From Metellina segmentata (taxonomy: Eukaryota > Arthropoda > Arachnida > Araneae > Tetragnathidae): a stretch of DNA of 64,000 bases. Position numbers and translations under genes: made by a program. The stretch covers positions 42,194,437-42,258,436 of the forward strand of contig OX375873.1 of the NCBI GenBank assembly GCA_947359465.1, written 5' to 3'. Below the pieces are notes generated by a model that made no database searches, was not told the DNA's origin, and saw only the letters and a list, made by a program, of their open reading frames with translations. Below, piece after piece: positions 9,488 through 22,373 of the stretch (its first letter is position 1; every line of letters begins with the position of its first letter).

Positions 9488-9810
9488 CGGAGGAGTCTGT
9501 CCGAATGATTCGTCAGTTGATGATACCCTCAACTTCTAAGTCTCAAATAGTGATCATCACATGCGGATCCAAACCAGTCATTGTAGATGATGGATCCAAT
9601 GATTTACACATGTTCAAGATTCCTAAGGACGTTCGGGTTGTGGACAGCGTCGGTTGTGGCGATGCTTTGGCTGGTGCTTTCTTAGCAACTTACATACACA
9701 CAAGAGACATTAAAGGAGCAATACGTGCCGGTATTCAAGCTGCTGTGGAGATTTTGCAAGTTGCTGGCTGTGATCCACCTATGTTGAAGTCTCTAAAAGT
9801 TGAAAAGTGA
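9488..9810 (+). CDS. Adenosine kinase-like PfkB kinase, terminal exon
   Basis: This exon carries the nucleotide-binding and catalytic end of the enzyme. It opens with CG, which completes the codon left by the 3216-3366 exon, then reads EESVRMIRQLM, a strand IVIITCGSKPVIVDD, the anion-hole/catalytic block VDSVGCGDALAGAFLATYI, and IRAGIQAAVEILQVAGCDPP before TGA at 9808. Animal adenosine kinases have DTNGAGDAFVGGF here. The catalytic Asp of GxGD is kept, but the preceding Ala is Cys and DT is DS. These changes may be lineage-specific or mark a related nucleoside kinase. Splice phase and position make it the same gene as the upstream exon. A 3' UTR with two AATAAA signals follows. Confidence 0.85.
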
Positions 9811-10231
9811 ATATCTATCCACATCAATAGTGATGTGTCGCAACATTTGTGAAATTAAACCAAGGACATTGGTTTTTGAGACTAGAAGAAATGTGACTGA
9901 ATTCTTTGAACGCCGTGGTTTTATTTGTTTATCTCAGCTTATGTACAACAATTTTAATGCAAAAAACAATCAAAGTATATTACAAATGTTTGAACAGTTA
10001 CTGTTTGGTCAGTCTACCAAATATGCTACAAAATTACTATTTCAACATGAACAGTCTTTGGAACAAATCATATATTTTCTGATAAGGAAAACGATCACTC
10101 GACAAAACAATGTTGTCACTAAAGAACATACAAAAATGCATAAATAAATCATTATAATTAAATGCAAAGGTCAATTTCTAATACTGGCTGTGACACTCTG
10201 AATAATTTACAAATTGTTGTCTGGGAATAAA
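9811..10231 (+). other. Probable 3' UTR and poly(A) signals of the kinase gene
   Basis: AATAAA occurs at 10143-10148 and 10226-10231 downstream of the stop codon, and nothing else coding is convincing here. A mariner-like element begins 13 bp after the second signal. Confidence 0.5.
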
Positions 10232-10243
10232 TGCCTTAATATA

Positions 10244-10955
10244 CAGGGTGTCCATAAAAATGTCCCAGTTTCAATGGTATATTATAACATTTTAATTTAG
10301 ACTATTTACAACAAATCTTAAATAAAATATATCAAATTAAAGGTAAACTCACCTAGTTTTTCTTACAAATGTTCAATTTGTGCACCTTTAGTTATACGGC
10401 ACACATCCAACCTTAAACCCAATTCTTACCGTAACAGGGGTGGCTTATCTGGATATGTTGAAAGAATGGCTCTTTCCCCAATTAGTAGAGGGTGAACCTG
10501 TAAACTTTATTTGGCAACAGGATGGAACCCCTTCCCATTGGAATCTCTTTGTACGAGAGTGGTTGAAAGTCGAAGTCCCTGACCGTTTGATGGGTCGTCG
10601 TTATGGTCGAGACGACAGAGTTCTTTTTCGCTGGCCTCCACGCTCACCTGACATAACGCCATGCGATTTTTTCCTTCGGGGATTTATAAAAGATCTATGT
10701 GTCTACGTTCCGCCGCTACCTAATGGTTTGCCAGAATTGAAGATGCTATTAATCCGGACTTGTTGACCAAATTGTGGGAAGAATTGGACTTTATGTTGGA
10801 TTTGTGCCGTATAACTTAAGATGCACATATTGAAGATTTGTAAGAAAAACTAGATCAGTTTACCTTCAATTTGATAGATGATTTACTGTAAATAGTCTAA
10901 ATTGAAATGTTATAGTATACCATTGAAACCGGGACGTTCTTTTATGGACACCCAG
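10244..10955 (+). mobile_element. Internally deleted mariner-like element with approximately 170 bp TIRs
   Basis: CAGGGTGTCCATAAAAATGT at the left and its complement CTGGGTGTCCATAAAAGAAC at the right are flanked by TA on both sides. Similarity between the two ends continues for about 170 bp (TTTCAATGGTATANTATAAC, TTTAGACTATTTACA, CTAGTTTTTCTTACAAAT). Between them lies only the C-terminal part of a DDE transposase (10440-10766): NFIWQQDGTPSHW holds one catalytic Asp and WPPRSPDITPCDFF the SPD/third Asp region. The N-terminal half is absent, so it is non-autonomous. Confidence 0.85.
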
Positions 10956-11631
10956 TATTGTATTTTTGTTAAAATATATATATTAACTCTCCAGGTGCTA
11001 AATAATGCAAATTTTAATTTTTTGAAACTTCTATGACAGTTATACAGAAGTTGTTAAAGACGATTCTGAATATAATGAAAACTGTCTAAACTGATATTAC
11101 CCATCTTATATAATACGTTTCACTACGTCTTCCTTAATAATTTAATATCTATCAATTAATAGAAGCATATACTACCATCACTTAAAAAAATTTTAATGCA
11201 ATGATAAGGGGGTTTGTTAATGGAAAAAAACATAATGCTCTAAACCATCGATACCATGGACAGAACATGTAGGTGAAGTTGCTGTCTTGCGATCTGAGAA
11301 GGGTGAGTTATGTAGGCTTACGAATCTAATGGATAATCATTTTTACCAAATTTGCCGCACATTAACATCCATACGTTTCCCCACAGACAGATCTTCAAAC
11401 CGAGTGATCGGGTAAAGTAACATGAAGTTGAGCGCACATGCTACGTCTTTTTCATTAGAAGATCGATGCTAAGCTTTATTTAATTTGTGATTATTCGTAT
11501 AATTAATTCCCTATTTTTTAGGGATTTGAGAGAGATGATTTGAAGATCACGTATCACTATATTTTCAAAGTGAGAATACATTATCCTTTTTCCTATTTTA
11601 AGTTCAAGACATTTTACTATTCCTAGCATTA
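10956..11631. other. Intergenic, nothing recognised
   Basis: AT-rich sequence between two transposons with no supported gene. Confidence 0.5.
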
Positions 11632-11633
11632 TA

Positions 11634-13751
<2,118 letters not shown>

Positions 13752-13834
13752 TAAATGTTGTGTTTTACAACACGTGGACTCATTCCAAAATACCATATCA
13801 AGTAATAGCCACAGTGCCATTCCAGTGTTGACAT

Positions 13835-13837
<3 letters not shown>

Positions 13838-13884
<47 letters not shown>

Positions 13885-13920
13885 TAGATAGATAGATAGA
13901 TATATATATATATATATATA
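13838..13920. repeat. (TA)n-(TAGA)n microsatellite
   Basis: TA dinucleotides with an internal run of about five GATA units at 13882-13901. It forms the boundary between the integrase fragment and Helitron H2 copy 1. Confidence 0.9.
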
Positions 13921-14361
13921 CAGTACCTCTAAAGTCAGAATTCAAATGAAAACTTTGAGAAAATTTTGACTCGAAATTCGAGCGCTGCTTTGGATATTGA
14001 ATACCCAGCATGTTGTTTGTGTGTACATTTCCCCAGCACTCGAACGACCCACACTTTTTCATTGATGTGTTGAAAAAAGTTGTAGTGCAAGCGTCTTGTC
14101 AAACTATAATTGTTGGCCCTGAAAAGGGCAATTTTTTTAAATGGCCCTGAAAAGATCCTCCGCTTTCTTCGATTTCTATTATAAACTGTAACAGCTCAAC
14201 TAAAAATTTTTTTTTCAATAAAATTTGATACGATAACGCTATAAATTCAATTGATGCGCGGGACTTCGTGGTAAACAAACAACAATTCTACAGTGTTGCC
14301 AAAACGCGAAAAACAAATAACGTCTTTTTTGCGTGCCACGTAAGAGAATTATATATATAGA
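13921..14361 (-). mobile_element. Helitron-like element H2, copy 1, 3'-truncated
   Basis: On the minus strand it begins TCTATATATATAATTCTC after an A and continues GGCACGCAAAAAAGACGTTA, CGTTTTGGCAACACTGTA, to AACATGCTGGGTATTCAATA and the CTCAAAGTTTTCATTTGAAT block. It is about 440 bp, collinear with 38519-39173 and 43029-45090, but ends at the microsatellite and lacks the 3' hairpin cassette. It carries two histone-type stem-loop motifs: TTGCCCTTTTCAGGGCCAAC and GGATCTTTTCAGGGCC (minus strand, near 14115-14155). Confidence 0.75.
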
Positions 14362-14714
14362 TGAGTGTGAAATGTAGTTTCACACGGAGAAATTGGCAAC
14401 AACTGAGCAACCAATGCTAAGGACAGTCATTATCAGACACACACAGCATACGATTTGATGACGATGGCATTACCTGTAAGCACTACTGAATAACGGAATG
14501 TGTATTACATGGAACGCTCCATTGCCAGTCTCCTTCAGTCAGTTATCACTGCTTATGTTGAGTACACAAAATAATGATCTTTGTAAACGTGAATACATCC
14601 TTAAAATATTTACAGTACTGGAAGCATGCATGAAAATTCTAGCGTCATATTAAAGCGCTCTCACTCACGGAGGCTTGTAATAGAGTTGGTATTTGTATAT
14701 TCCTTAGGGTCATG
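14362..14714. other. Intergenic, nothing recognised
   Basis: No supported gene or repeat before the SINE that begins near 14715. Confidence 0.45.
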
Positions 14715-15005
14715 ATAAAGTCGCGGATTAGCAACGAGAGGTACGAGTTCGAAACACGATCCAATCAAAAACCGTTCTGTACTTGGGGACTGGTGCACGT
14801 TAAATCTGTCGTGGTTTCAAATGTCCTCAAAGTTGCCATGTTGTGGAAATATGGAAAGTGGTGTGCCAGTCAGGTGTTGGACTCGCCATCTGACTGTGGC
14901 TCAAAATGACTAGGTGTTGTCCTCGGATTTTTCACTTCGGGATTGATCCTGGACCGTTGCCAATAACCCACTGTGTTGCTTCAGAGCGAGGTAAATTTAA
15001 CTGCC
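14715..15005 (+). repeat. SINE family A, near-complete copy
   Basis: The tRNA-like part (GCGGATTAGCAACGAG, then a good B box GAGTTCGAAAC) is followed by GGGGACTGGTGCACGTTAAA, the GGTGTGCCAG, ACTAGGTGTTGTCC, GATCCTGGACCGTTGCC and CCCACTGTGTTGCTTC blocks. This is the clearest B box in the family. Confidence 0.8.
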
Positions 15006-16775
15006 AACCGACCAAATATTTATTCTCTATACATATTTAAGTATCGCGAGATTTGCTAGCATACAACAAGTTTTCTGAATTTTGATACTCCCATTAGATT
15101 AAATAATCCTCATATGAGATTTGTTTGTCTTTTCTTTTGCAATGGATAAATCTTCACTCTACGTATTCTAAAATTATTCTTGTCCTCGTGGATTCTTATC
15201 CCCGTTCCTATTTCAGTAATTGAATCAATAATGAATCCATAAAACGGAACAATACTGGTGAAGGCCATTGCTCCAGAGCTAAACACAGGACAATGACCAA
15301 TAAATAAAATAAATATTCTTGAACAATACAAAGAAATCCAACACCTCTGCTGTAGCATTAACTTGTATCAACTTCAAATGCAGTTACGAAATAAATAAAC
15401 ATAAAAACTTTTTAAACATAAATGATGCTTCAAATAAGAGCATCAGCATTTTGATTTATTACTTAGATTTATCTCACCCATCACTGGTTAAAAGACTCCA
15501 CGGGTTTTATTTTTAACTCTTAGTTACTACGAACAATCACTATATTTATGCATGGCCGTCATTGGAAATTGTTGCTTTATATTTAATCTAAAAGATGCCA
15601 CAATCATCATTGGCTTCTTGTCATTGGTAAGACATGTCCAAGTCGTTAAATATAATAAATAATCTCTTATATACTCACAAACATTGTATCATGCATAACC
15701 GCTATAATGTATGTAATCATTTATATTAATTTTTAAATAAAATATTGCTTTTCAATTTCAAATATATTTGACTGTTGCCGTAATAGTATATAGAGCTGAA
15801 AATTAAACTAGTTCCTTTTATGATTAAAAGAAACGAGTTTTTTCTAAATGTTACAAGCTGTGGTTAAAGATTGAAGTATGAAGCACTTCAAAATTTTCTT
15901 GAATATGGAAATAAATTAAAATAGTTAGCTTTCATTTTAATTTTTAACTTTATTTTTAGTAAAAAAGAGATGAGCAATTGAAAAATATTACAGCCTTAGT
16001 AAAACAATCCTAAATAGAGCATCTGTTAATTTAACTTGAATATAGATGAAATTTTTCTTCCGTCATTTCCATTTTAATATTCAACTTTACCTTTAATTAA
16101 ACACCAAAAAGATATTCCAAATTTATAAAAACTAGGTTTAATGCATCGCTTAATTTGATAAACTATGAAAAGAAAATAATTTTTCCTCGATATCTACATT
16201 TAATTATTAACTTTACTTTCGATCAGAAAGACGTGATTTTACTTTTCCTTTGTATGAGGAAAAGTGTTTCTATGAATATTATAACCATAGTTAAACAATC
16301 ATGTGGAAAGGACTTCTCAATTTGTTGAAATATATGGAAGTAAAATAAATATTCCTATCCGTGTTCCCATAAGCTTTTATCTTCATCTTTAATAAAAGAA
16401 AACTCAAGAACATGGTATCGGTCCCTCACTAAATTGTAGACTCAAATTTTCGTCACTAAACGACTGTTTGGATAGACATGCAGGTGATGTAACAAAATGA
16501 GCACGTAGCACATCTACGACAAAGTACTATATTCCAAAACTATCGCTATTGGCGATGGTATCGTATTCCAGAATCTAACCATATGAGGTGTTACAAAATC
16601 TTGCCTTACCTGATTTTCTGAAATCAGGGACATATTATTAGTAAGGAATTTTTAGTCACACGTATCGCTCATGTTGGTCGAATTTCGGTGACCCGCTAAA
16701 TGGTTCTGTTATAATCATGTTATAGATGACGGTGTAGAGTAATTATACTTCTTTTGAAGGGAATAGCATTTGCAG
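15006..16775. other. Long AT-rich stretch, no supported gene
   Basis: It probably includes 5' intron of the membrane-protein gene. I searched for a first exon with a start codon and a phase-matching donor and could not support one. Confidence 0.5.
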
Positions 16776-16853
16776 GAGAAATAACGGCGATATTGAATCT
16801 GTTGGGTTATCTTCATCTTCCAGTGGATCCTCTCGGTATCTGGATTTTACACG
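16776..16853 (+). CDS. Four-span membrane protein, internal exon 1 of those found
   Basis: First recognised exon of a small integral membrane protein whose seven exons together give about 205 residues. It encodes GEITAILNLLGYLHLPVDPL then GIWILH, the end of a first hydrophobic span and a short loop. The acceptor is taken as CATTTGCAG at 16767-16775; an alternative at 16759 (TTTTGAAG) would add GIAFA in the same frame. The donor CACG|GTACGT leaves phase 1, matching the next exon. The upstream exon with the start codon is missing. The overall layout (four spans, aromatic-rich third span, VVASHYREL after span 4) resembles arthropod DUF4728-type tetraspan proteins, some of which act in septate junctions. 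Family assignment is inference. Confidence 0.6.
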
Positions 16854-17382
16854 GTACGTATGAGTGTGTATTATTCTTTAAAAAAAATCAATTCTAGATT
16901 TTTCTTCGTAAAAACGCATCAAACGACATTGGTCTTCAAATATCTCAACGTCGTTACAGCATAATGTTTTATGTAAAAAGTAACGAATAGGTCACTTAAT
17001 CTTTACTATACCTAGTCTAATCTGTCTTTAGAAATAACTGTACACTCGAAAATTCATCGATTTTTTGAAGAATACCTGGAATCGAATAAAGCCCAGGTAA
17101 CCAAACGATTACTCCCAACGAAGAGGTTAATAAACCGTCATTTTCCAACGAGTTTTTTCGTTTCATGGCCAGCCATTATTCACCATGGGAGATCCACTAT
17201 GCCACCATGCGTTACCTTGGAGCACCAATGGGGTTTACGTTGCAACCCATATATTGGGCACGTTTTGAAATCGAAGCTAGGTTTGTTATTATTATTTTTC
17301 TACCGCTGAGATAAGGAATGACCTTGATTGAAGCATATGTTTAAATTCGGTCTTTTCTGCTTAAACTGCATCATTAGAGCAT
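16854..17382. other. Intron, nothing recognised
   Basis: AT-rich intron sequence before the mariner remnant. Confidence 0.45.
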
Positions 17383-18146
17383 GTGTTGTGGCATAATTTT
17401 TGTTTCACTGCAGTGCTAAGAATGGAGAACCAGAAAGTTAATTTTCGTCATATTACGCTCTTTTATTTTAAGAAAGGAAAAAATGCTAGTCCGACTGCTC
17501 GTAAATTGTGTGCTGTATATGGACATGCTCTGTTTCTGAGGCCACAGTTTCGAAGGAAGTTTGTTAAATTTAAGCAGGGAAATTTCAGCCTCGAAGATGA
17601 TGACCGCTCTGGACGAAAAAGTAATGCTTTTTGTATGGTGGCACTACAAAGGAATTGTTCATTATGAATTGTTGCCACAAAATCAGACAGTAAATTGGGA
17701 AAAATACTGTTCTCAAATGGCAGTATTAAAAACAGAAATCGAAGCAAAGAGGCCAGAACTGACCAATCGTCGAGGTGTTGTCTTTCAGCATGACAATGCT
17801 CGGCCACACATTTCTCTGGATGCCAGACAAAGATTTATTGAGATTATGAGCTGGGATGTTGTGTCACCCCATATTCACCAGACCTTGTCCCTTCAGATTT
17901 TCACATCTTCAGGTCATTTCAAAATTCTTTTAACGGCCTGGTGTTCAATTCTGGAGACTGTCAAACAGCACCTCGATAACTTCTTTACAAATAAGCCTAA
18001 TGATTTTTAAAGGAATTTTCCAGATGCCAGAAAGATGGTAAAAAGTCATAGAACAAAATGGGGTTTATGTTATTCAATAAAATTTTCTTATGTTTTTATA
18101 CTGCTTCGTTGGTATTTATCTTAAAAAACGTGAAGAACTTTAAGGA
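17383..18146 (+). pseudogene. Mariner transposase pseudogene
   Basis: Frames give MENQKVNFRHITLFYFKKGK (helix-turn-helix start) and FSLEDDDRSGR, a deletion of the linker and first part of the catalytic core, then KGIVHYELLPQNQTVNWEKY, FQHDNARPHISL (second catalytic Asp) and a degraded SPD region. The two parts are in different frames at about 17620. The C-terminal LETVKQHLDNFF survives. The sequence after the coding part, AACGTGAAGAACTTTAAGGA near 18127, looks like a worn mariner TIR; the left TIR is not recognisable. It sits in the intron between 16853 and 19070. Confidence 0.85.
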
Positions 18147-19069
18147 TGACCCAAAACATACCATTAATTCTAGGCCCAGCCCGTTTATAGAGAGGCCACA
18201 CATTCCTTTCAAACGGAAAAATATCCGGGCCTTACCCATGTCTGAAGCAAAAACCTTTCGATCCAGCACCCAGATCACTAGACCGACTGGTTGGTATCCA
18301 CCGGATTATCAACTCAAGCAATTCATCACTGAGCATTGGGAGTTAGTTTAACGGATACCAATACAGAGATTTGAACAATTTATAGAGTCCTCAAGCAAAA
18401 CCAGTGGAAGTGTGGAAATTGTAGAGTGGAACCAATTTATCTACTCTGATTATTTTAATGCTTTGAGCAAAGAACTCTCCTTAAAAAATAATACACGCTT
18501 TAAAAGAGGGAACACTTCTTGCAAAAAAAGTTCACTTCTTAAAAGAGAGAACTCTCCCTAAAAATGGTTTATATTAAAAAGAATTAACTATTTAAAAAAA
18601 AGAATACATTGAGCCTATAAGTAAAAAGTTCCTGTTTCAATTAATTAAAGAGTTTTTCTGTTTATGAGAGGAATTTTAGTCTAAGCAAACAAACCAAAAC
18701 AGAAAATGGAGATTTTACTACATTTATCCAAACGTCCTCCCATGATACATATCGGGGATACCTTAAAATGTCGTTTCTAGACAGTGGTGGCGACGATTTG
18801 CATCTAATGGAATTGGCAAATCAGCTACTATGTATCAGTTCGGAAGTCATTTTTGAAATTTTAATTGAGGAAGTTGAAATTGCGCTTGTTTGAAAAACAA
18901 GCCATTTGATGACACGCTGTGAATACGTGTATGTGCTGCAAAAAAAAAAATATCCTTCACCTTCATTTAGTTCGACAGAATATGTCTCTCAGAAACACAT
19001 CGTTTTAATTCAATATTTTCAAATCATTTTATGTTTCTATAGTCTAAAATACTCTTAAATTTTTAACAG
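18147..19069. other. Intron, nothing recognised
   Basis: AT-rich; several purine-rich GAACTCTCCNTAAAA variants near 18470-18560 form a loose repeat. It ends in the acceptor TTTTTAACAG. Confidence 0.45.
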
Positions 19070-19155
19070 CTCTGTTCTTTCTTGGAATATACGGTATAGT
19101 TTTCCATGCCATCCTGCTACTCGTATCAGTTATTTTGATCTGTGGAACTATAAAG
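19070..19155 (+). CDS. Four-span membrane protein, exon with span 2
   Basis: CT completes the phase-1 codon from 16853 (giving Ala), then LFFLGIYGIVFHAILLLV and SVILICGTIK. This is one clear hydrophobic span ending in a basic residue. The donor is AAG|GCAAGT, a GC-AG intron, the only non-GT donor in this gene. The frame joins the exon at 21408 in phase 0. Confidence 0.75.
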
Positions 19156-19956
19156 GCAAGTGTTAAATCTTTAAATGTCATGAGTAATTACGGGTCATCT
19201 CAGACTTCATATTCGTGAATTTAACAATGATTAATCTTGAGATGACCCTCCAATTAAATATATAATCGGTCATTAAGTTTTACTGCATTATATTGATCAT
19301 TTTGTGTGTGTGCGTATAAAACGACGAGAAAACTATTAAACTATAAACTAATGTTATTTCTAAATTTTTTTCAATTTAATCTGTGTGTATACACTAGAAA
19401 TCCTGAAAATCGACCAGAATATCAATTTTTTTTTATTAATTCAAATTATTGTCCAATTTCTTAGCTTTGAAAGATGCCAAGATCTTGCAAATATTCGAAA
19501 TAGTTTTTTAGCTATAACGGTTTCGTTGCTACTGTCAACATGAAATGAATGTTAAAACTTTAAACTCGATTTCTGAAGAACTGCGTTTTTGCAAAACGAT
19601 GCATTGTTCACTCCTCCAACTCCACAATGATTTCTTCTATCATAATTATTTTTGCATCATTATGATTTATATAATACAGTGAATGTTTTAAATCTCAGTC
19701 AGAGTATTTAATCAAGAAATGGATTTCTAATTGAGTTTTAAATGTTGAAATTCCTGAAAAAATGTTGATTTTGTTACGCTTTCTCGATTAAAAAATTGTA
19801 TAAAAAACAAATTATATCTTCTAACAACTTTATGGAAGTTCAAAACATGAAACATACTATTAGGAAAAATTTCCAATAAGAATCGTCTTTCTAAACAAAT
19901 TAGAATTTGAGATATCATGTTTCAAAAATCATGCTAATTTGCTAATTATATCATAA
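19156..19956. other. Intron, nothing recognised
   Basis: AT-rich intron sequence up to Helitron H3 copy 1. Confidence 0.45.
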
Positions 19957-20644
19957 CTAGCGACTGGCGTAACTAGCACGGCGTTGCCCATGGCAGTTCT
20001 TTTCGTGGAGTCAGGTGTGACCACTGCTCGCTAACCCCCAGTGATTGCTACGAATTCCCATTTGGATTGATTCGCAAACCAAATGGGAATTCGTAGCCTA
20101 TTGGATAACAGCCATCACGGCTTTGGCAAATGCGTTCAAATTCGAATTGCGAAGAAATTTAATTGGCGTTACGTCACAATCTTTTGCAAAAATATAAATA
20201 TTTAATTGAAAAAAACAATTTTAATTAACGTATAAGGTTAACTGGTGTAACATTTTCCGCAGATTTCAAATCGGTTGAAATTTTTACTCTATCTTTAACG
20301 ATCTAGCAGATAGAAAAAAGAACTACATAACTCCAGTTAAATCTTTATTTCTTTTTTTCGTCAGCTGAAATCGTTCATCCGCAAAATCAAACGGAAACAC
20401 GGAAAAAATAAATTTAGAATCTGTCATCTCTTTATGGTGTTGCCATTCTAAAGAAAACAATAATAATATTTAATGCCGTTAAATAAATTTTAAAATGTTC
20501 TAGATAAATTTTTAAATTTGGGCGAAATAGAACAATTGCAAAAAGTTTAGACAACCTGTGTGCCAAATCGTAATATTGAAAGTGCCATAGATTTGTCAGG
20601 ATAGTCCACACACATACAAATACTTTCTTTTATAATAGTAGAGA
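19957..20644 (-). mobile_element. Helitron-like element H3, copy 1
   Basis: On the minus strand it starts TCTCTACTATTATAAAAG after an A and ends CTAG before a T at 19957. It is collinear with 59234-60044 (shared AATATAAATATTTAATTG, TTTTCCGCAG, AACGATC and TGCTACGAATTCCCATTTGG). The 3' part (20030-20105 on the + strand) has worn hairpin units around GATTCGCAAACC and GGGAATTCGTAGC. No coding capacity. Confidence 0.7.
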
Positions 20645-21207
20645 TTAGACAATTAATTATTTGTACAATCTGATAGTACAAGTAGTAGTTGATTCGTACA
20701 ATTTTCTCCCTGGAATGATTTTAAGAATACACCAATTACACGTAGTAGAAAAGCTGGATTTTTAAAGTCAAATTAAAATACAAATCTTCTAGTGTATATG
20801 TAAACCTTAATTTATTCCTGTAAGAAATACTCTAATGTGAACATATTCTGTGCTGAATCGATACATAGTAACACCATCTTTATTTACTATTAAATCAATT
20901 TTGAGACAGGAATTTCTTAATTTTAGGAATAACGATAAGTTAACAAATACTCGCACAAATAACGATACATTTTTGAAGCGAAAACGCATTTTGATGTTAT
21001 AATGCAACAAATGCATCTAAAAAATTCCAAGATTTTATAGTTTCGTCAATCCACAGTTTTGTGTGAATGTTTTTTTCAATGCCCTGCCAATCGGATATTT
21101 TGGGTGAATATAGGATTTATGACGGTGTCGTTTAATACATTATTCTTTATCCTTTGTAATATTCCAAAAACTTTAAAAAATCCTTAAGAATTGGTGACTA
21201 TGACTAA
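20645..21207. other. Intron, nothing recognised
   Basis: AT-rich intron between the Helitron and the 27 bp minisatellite. Confidence 0.45.
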
Positions 21208-21345
21208 GTTTGTAAATAATCGGAATAAGAATTCGTTTGTAAAAAATCGAAATAAGAATTCGTTTCTAAATAATCGGAAGAAGAATTCGTTTGTAAATAA
21301 TCGGAATAAGAATTCGTTTGTAAGTAATCGTAATAAGAATTAGTT
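21208..21345. repeat. 27 bp minisatellite, about five units
   Basis: The unit is GTTTGTAAATAATCGGAATA followed by AGAATTC. Units vary at one to three positions; four of the five keep GAATTC. It lies 60 bp upstream of the next exon. Confidence 0.9.
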
Positions 21346-21407
21346 TGAAAATTATTATATTTTGCTTAAAATTTGGTCGTTTATAATTTTGTTAAAATTT
21401 TATTTAG

Positions 21408-21500
21408 GATGTTCCTCCACTGTTGATACCGTGGACAGCATGGTCTCCATTCGTCCTTTTATCCATCATAATCAACATAGCTTTACTTTTGGAAAAAGAT
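21408..21500 (+). CDS. Four-span membrane protein, exon with span 3
   Basis: It encodes DVPPLLIPWTAWSPFVLLSI then IINIALLLEKD. A proline-rich loop enters a long hydrophobic span. Borders are TTTATTTAG and AAAGAT|GTAAGT. The exon is 93 nt, phase 0 at both ends, so skipping would keep the frame. Confidence 0.8.
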
Positions 21501-22373
21501 GTAAGTAATAAATCTTCCTGTACAGTGGAAAACCGGATATACAAGTCGTGAAATAAGAATTTCCTCAAAAATTCGAATGTTCTAAACTGAAAAATGGTGT
21601 ATAAAAATCTATCTTTTTTTTTTCGAAGTATTTGCAAGCTTTATAAAATAATAATTAAATTGAAAGAATTGCAAAAGAAAGTGAATAAGCATTTTTTATG
21701 AACAAATAAAACATGAACGAATAGAGAATAATAAGACGGAAGCAAAAATAGTAATTTTATGAGTTCTAAAGGCATGAGAAAAGCAAGGGTGAAAGAATGA
21801 CTAGGTGTGTAAACATTACAACAGCACTGTAAACAAGAAAGAAATATAGTAAAGTTATATTTATTTAAAACTTTTTTTGATTCAATAACAGTTTTCTTTT
21901 CAAACGAGACTAAATTTATTTGGATCTGATGAAAAATCACAAACTGAAGATAAATTCTCTGGACAAGATATTCTCAGTAAAACATGTTGAATACTCGATA
22001 ATTCTTCTGGTATTATTTGAGTCCATAGTGCATTGGAGTGGACAATCTACATTTTATGATATTGTGTAAAGATGCTCTAGAAAGTACAAGAAAAAAAATG
22101 GCATTGAAAGTGGCATTGCTTTTAATAAGACTGCGATCTCGAGCATAGTACTTGGTTTGTGAGATATAACTGATCCTATGTTATAGAAACACGTTGCCCA
22201 GTCCTTGGTAATGGTATTGAAAAATTATGGAACCATTTGAATAAAAGTTTTGAGAGTATCACGTTTCCAGCAAAACCAATTTATCACTAGATTTAATGGA
22301 AGAATTGCTGAAAATATACCAGCTTATCATAAAAATTAGTGGAATCAATGCCTAAGACAAATGTCTACATATA
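21501..22373. other. Intron, nothing recognised
   Basis: AT-rich intron up to the Tc1-like element of family B. Confidence 0.45.
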
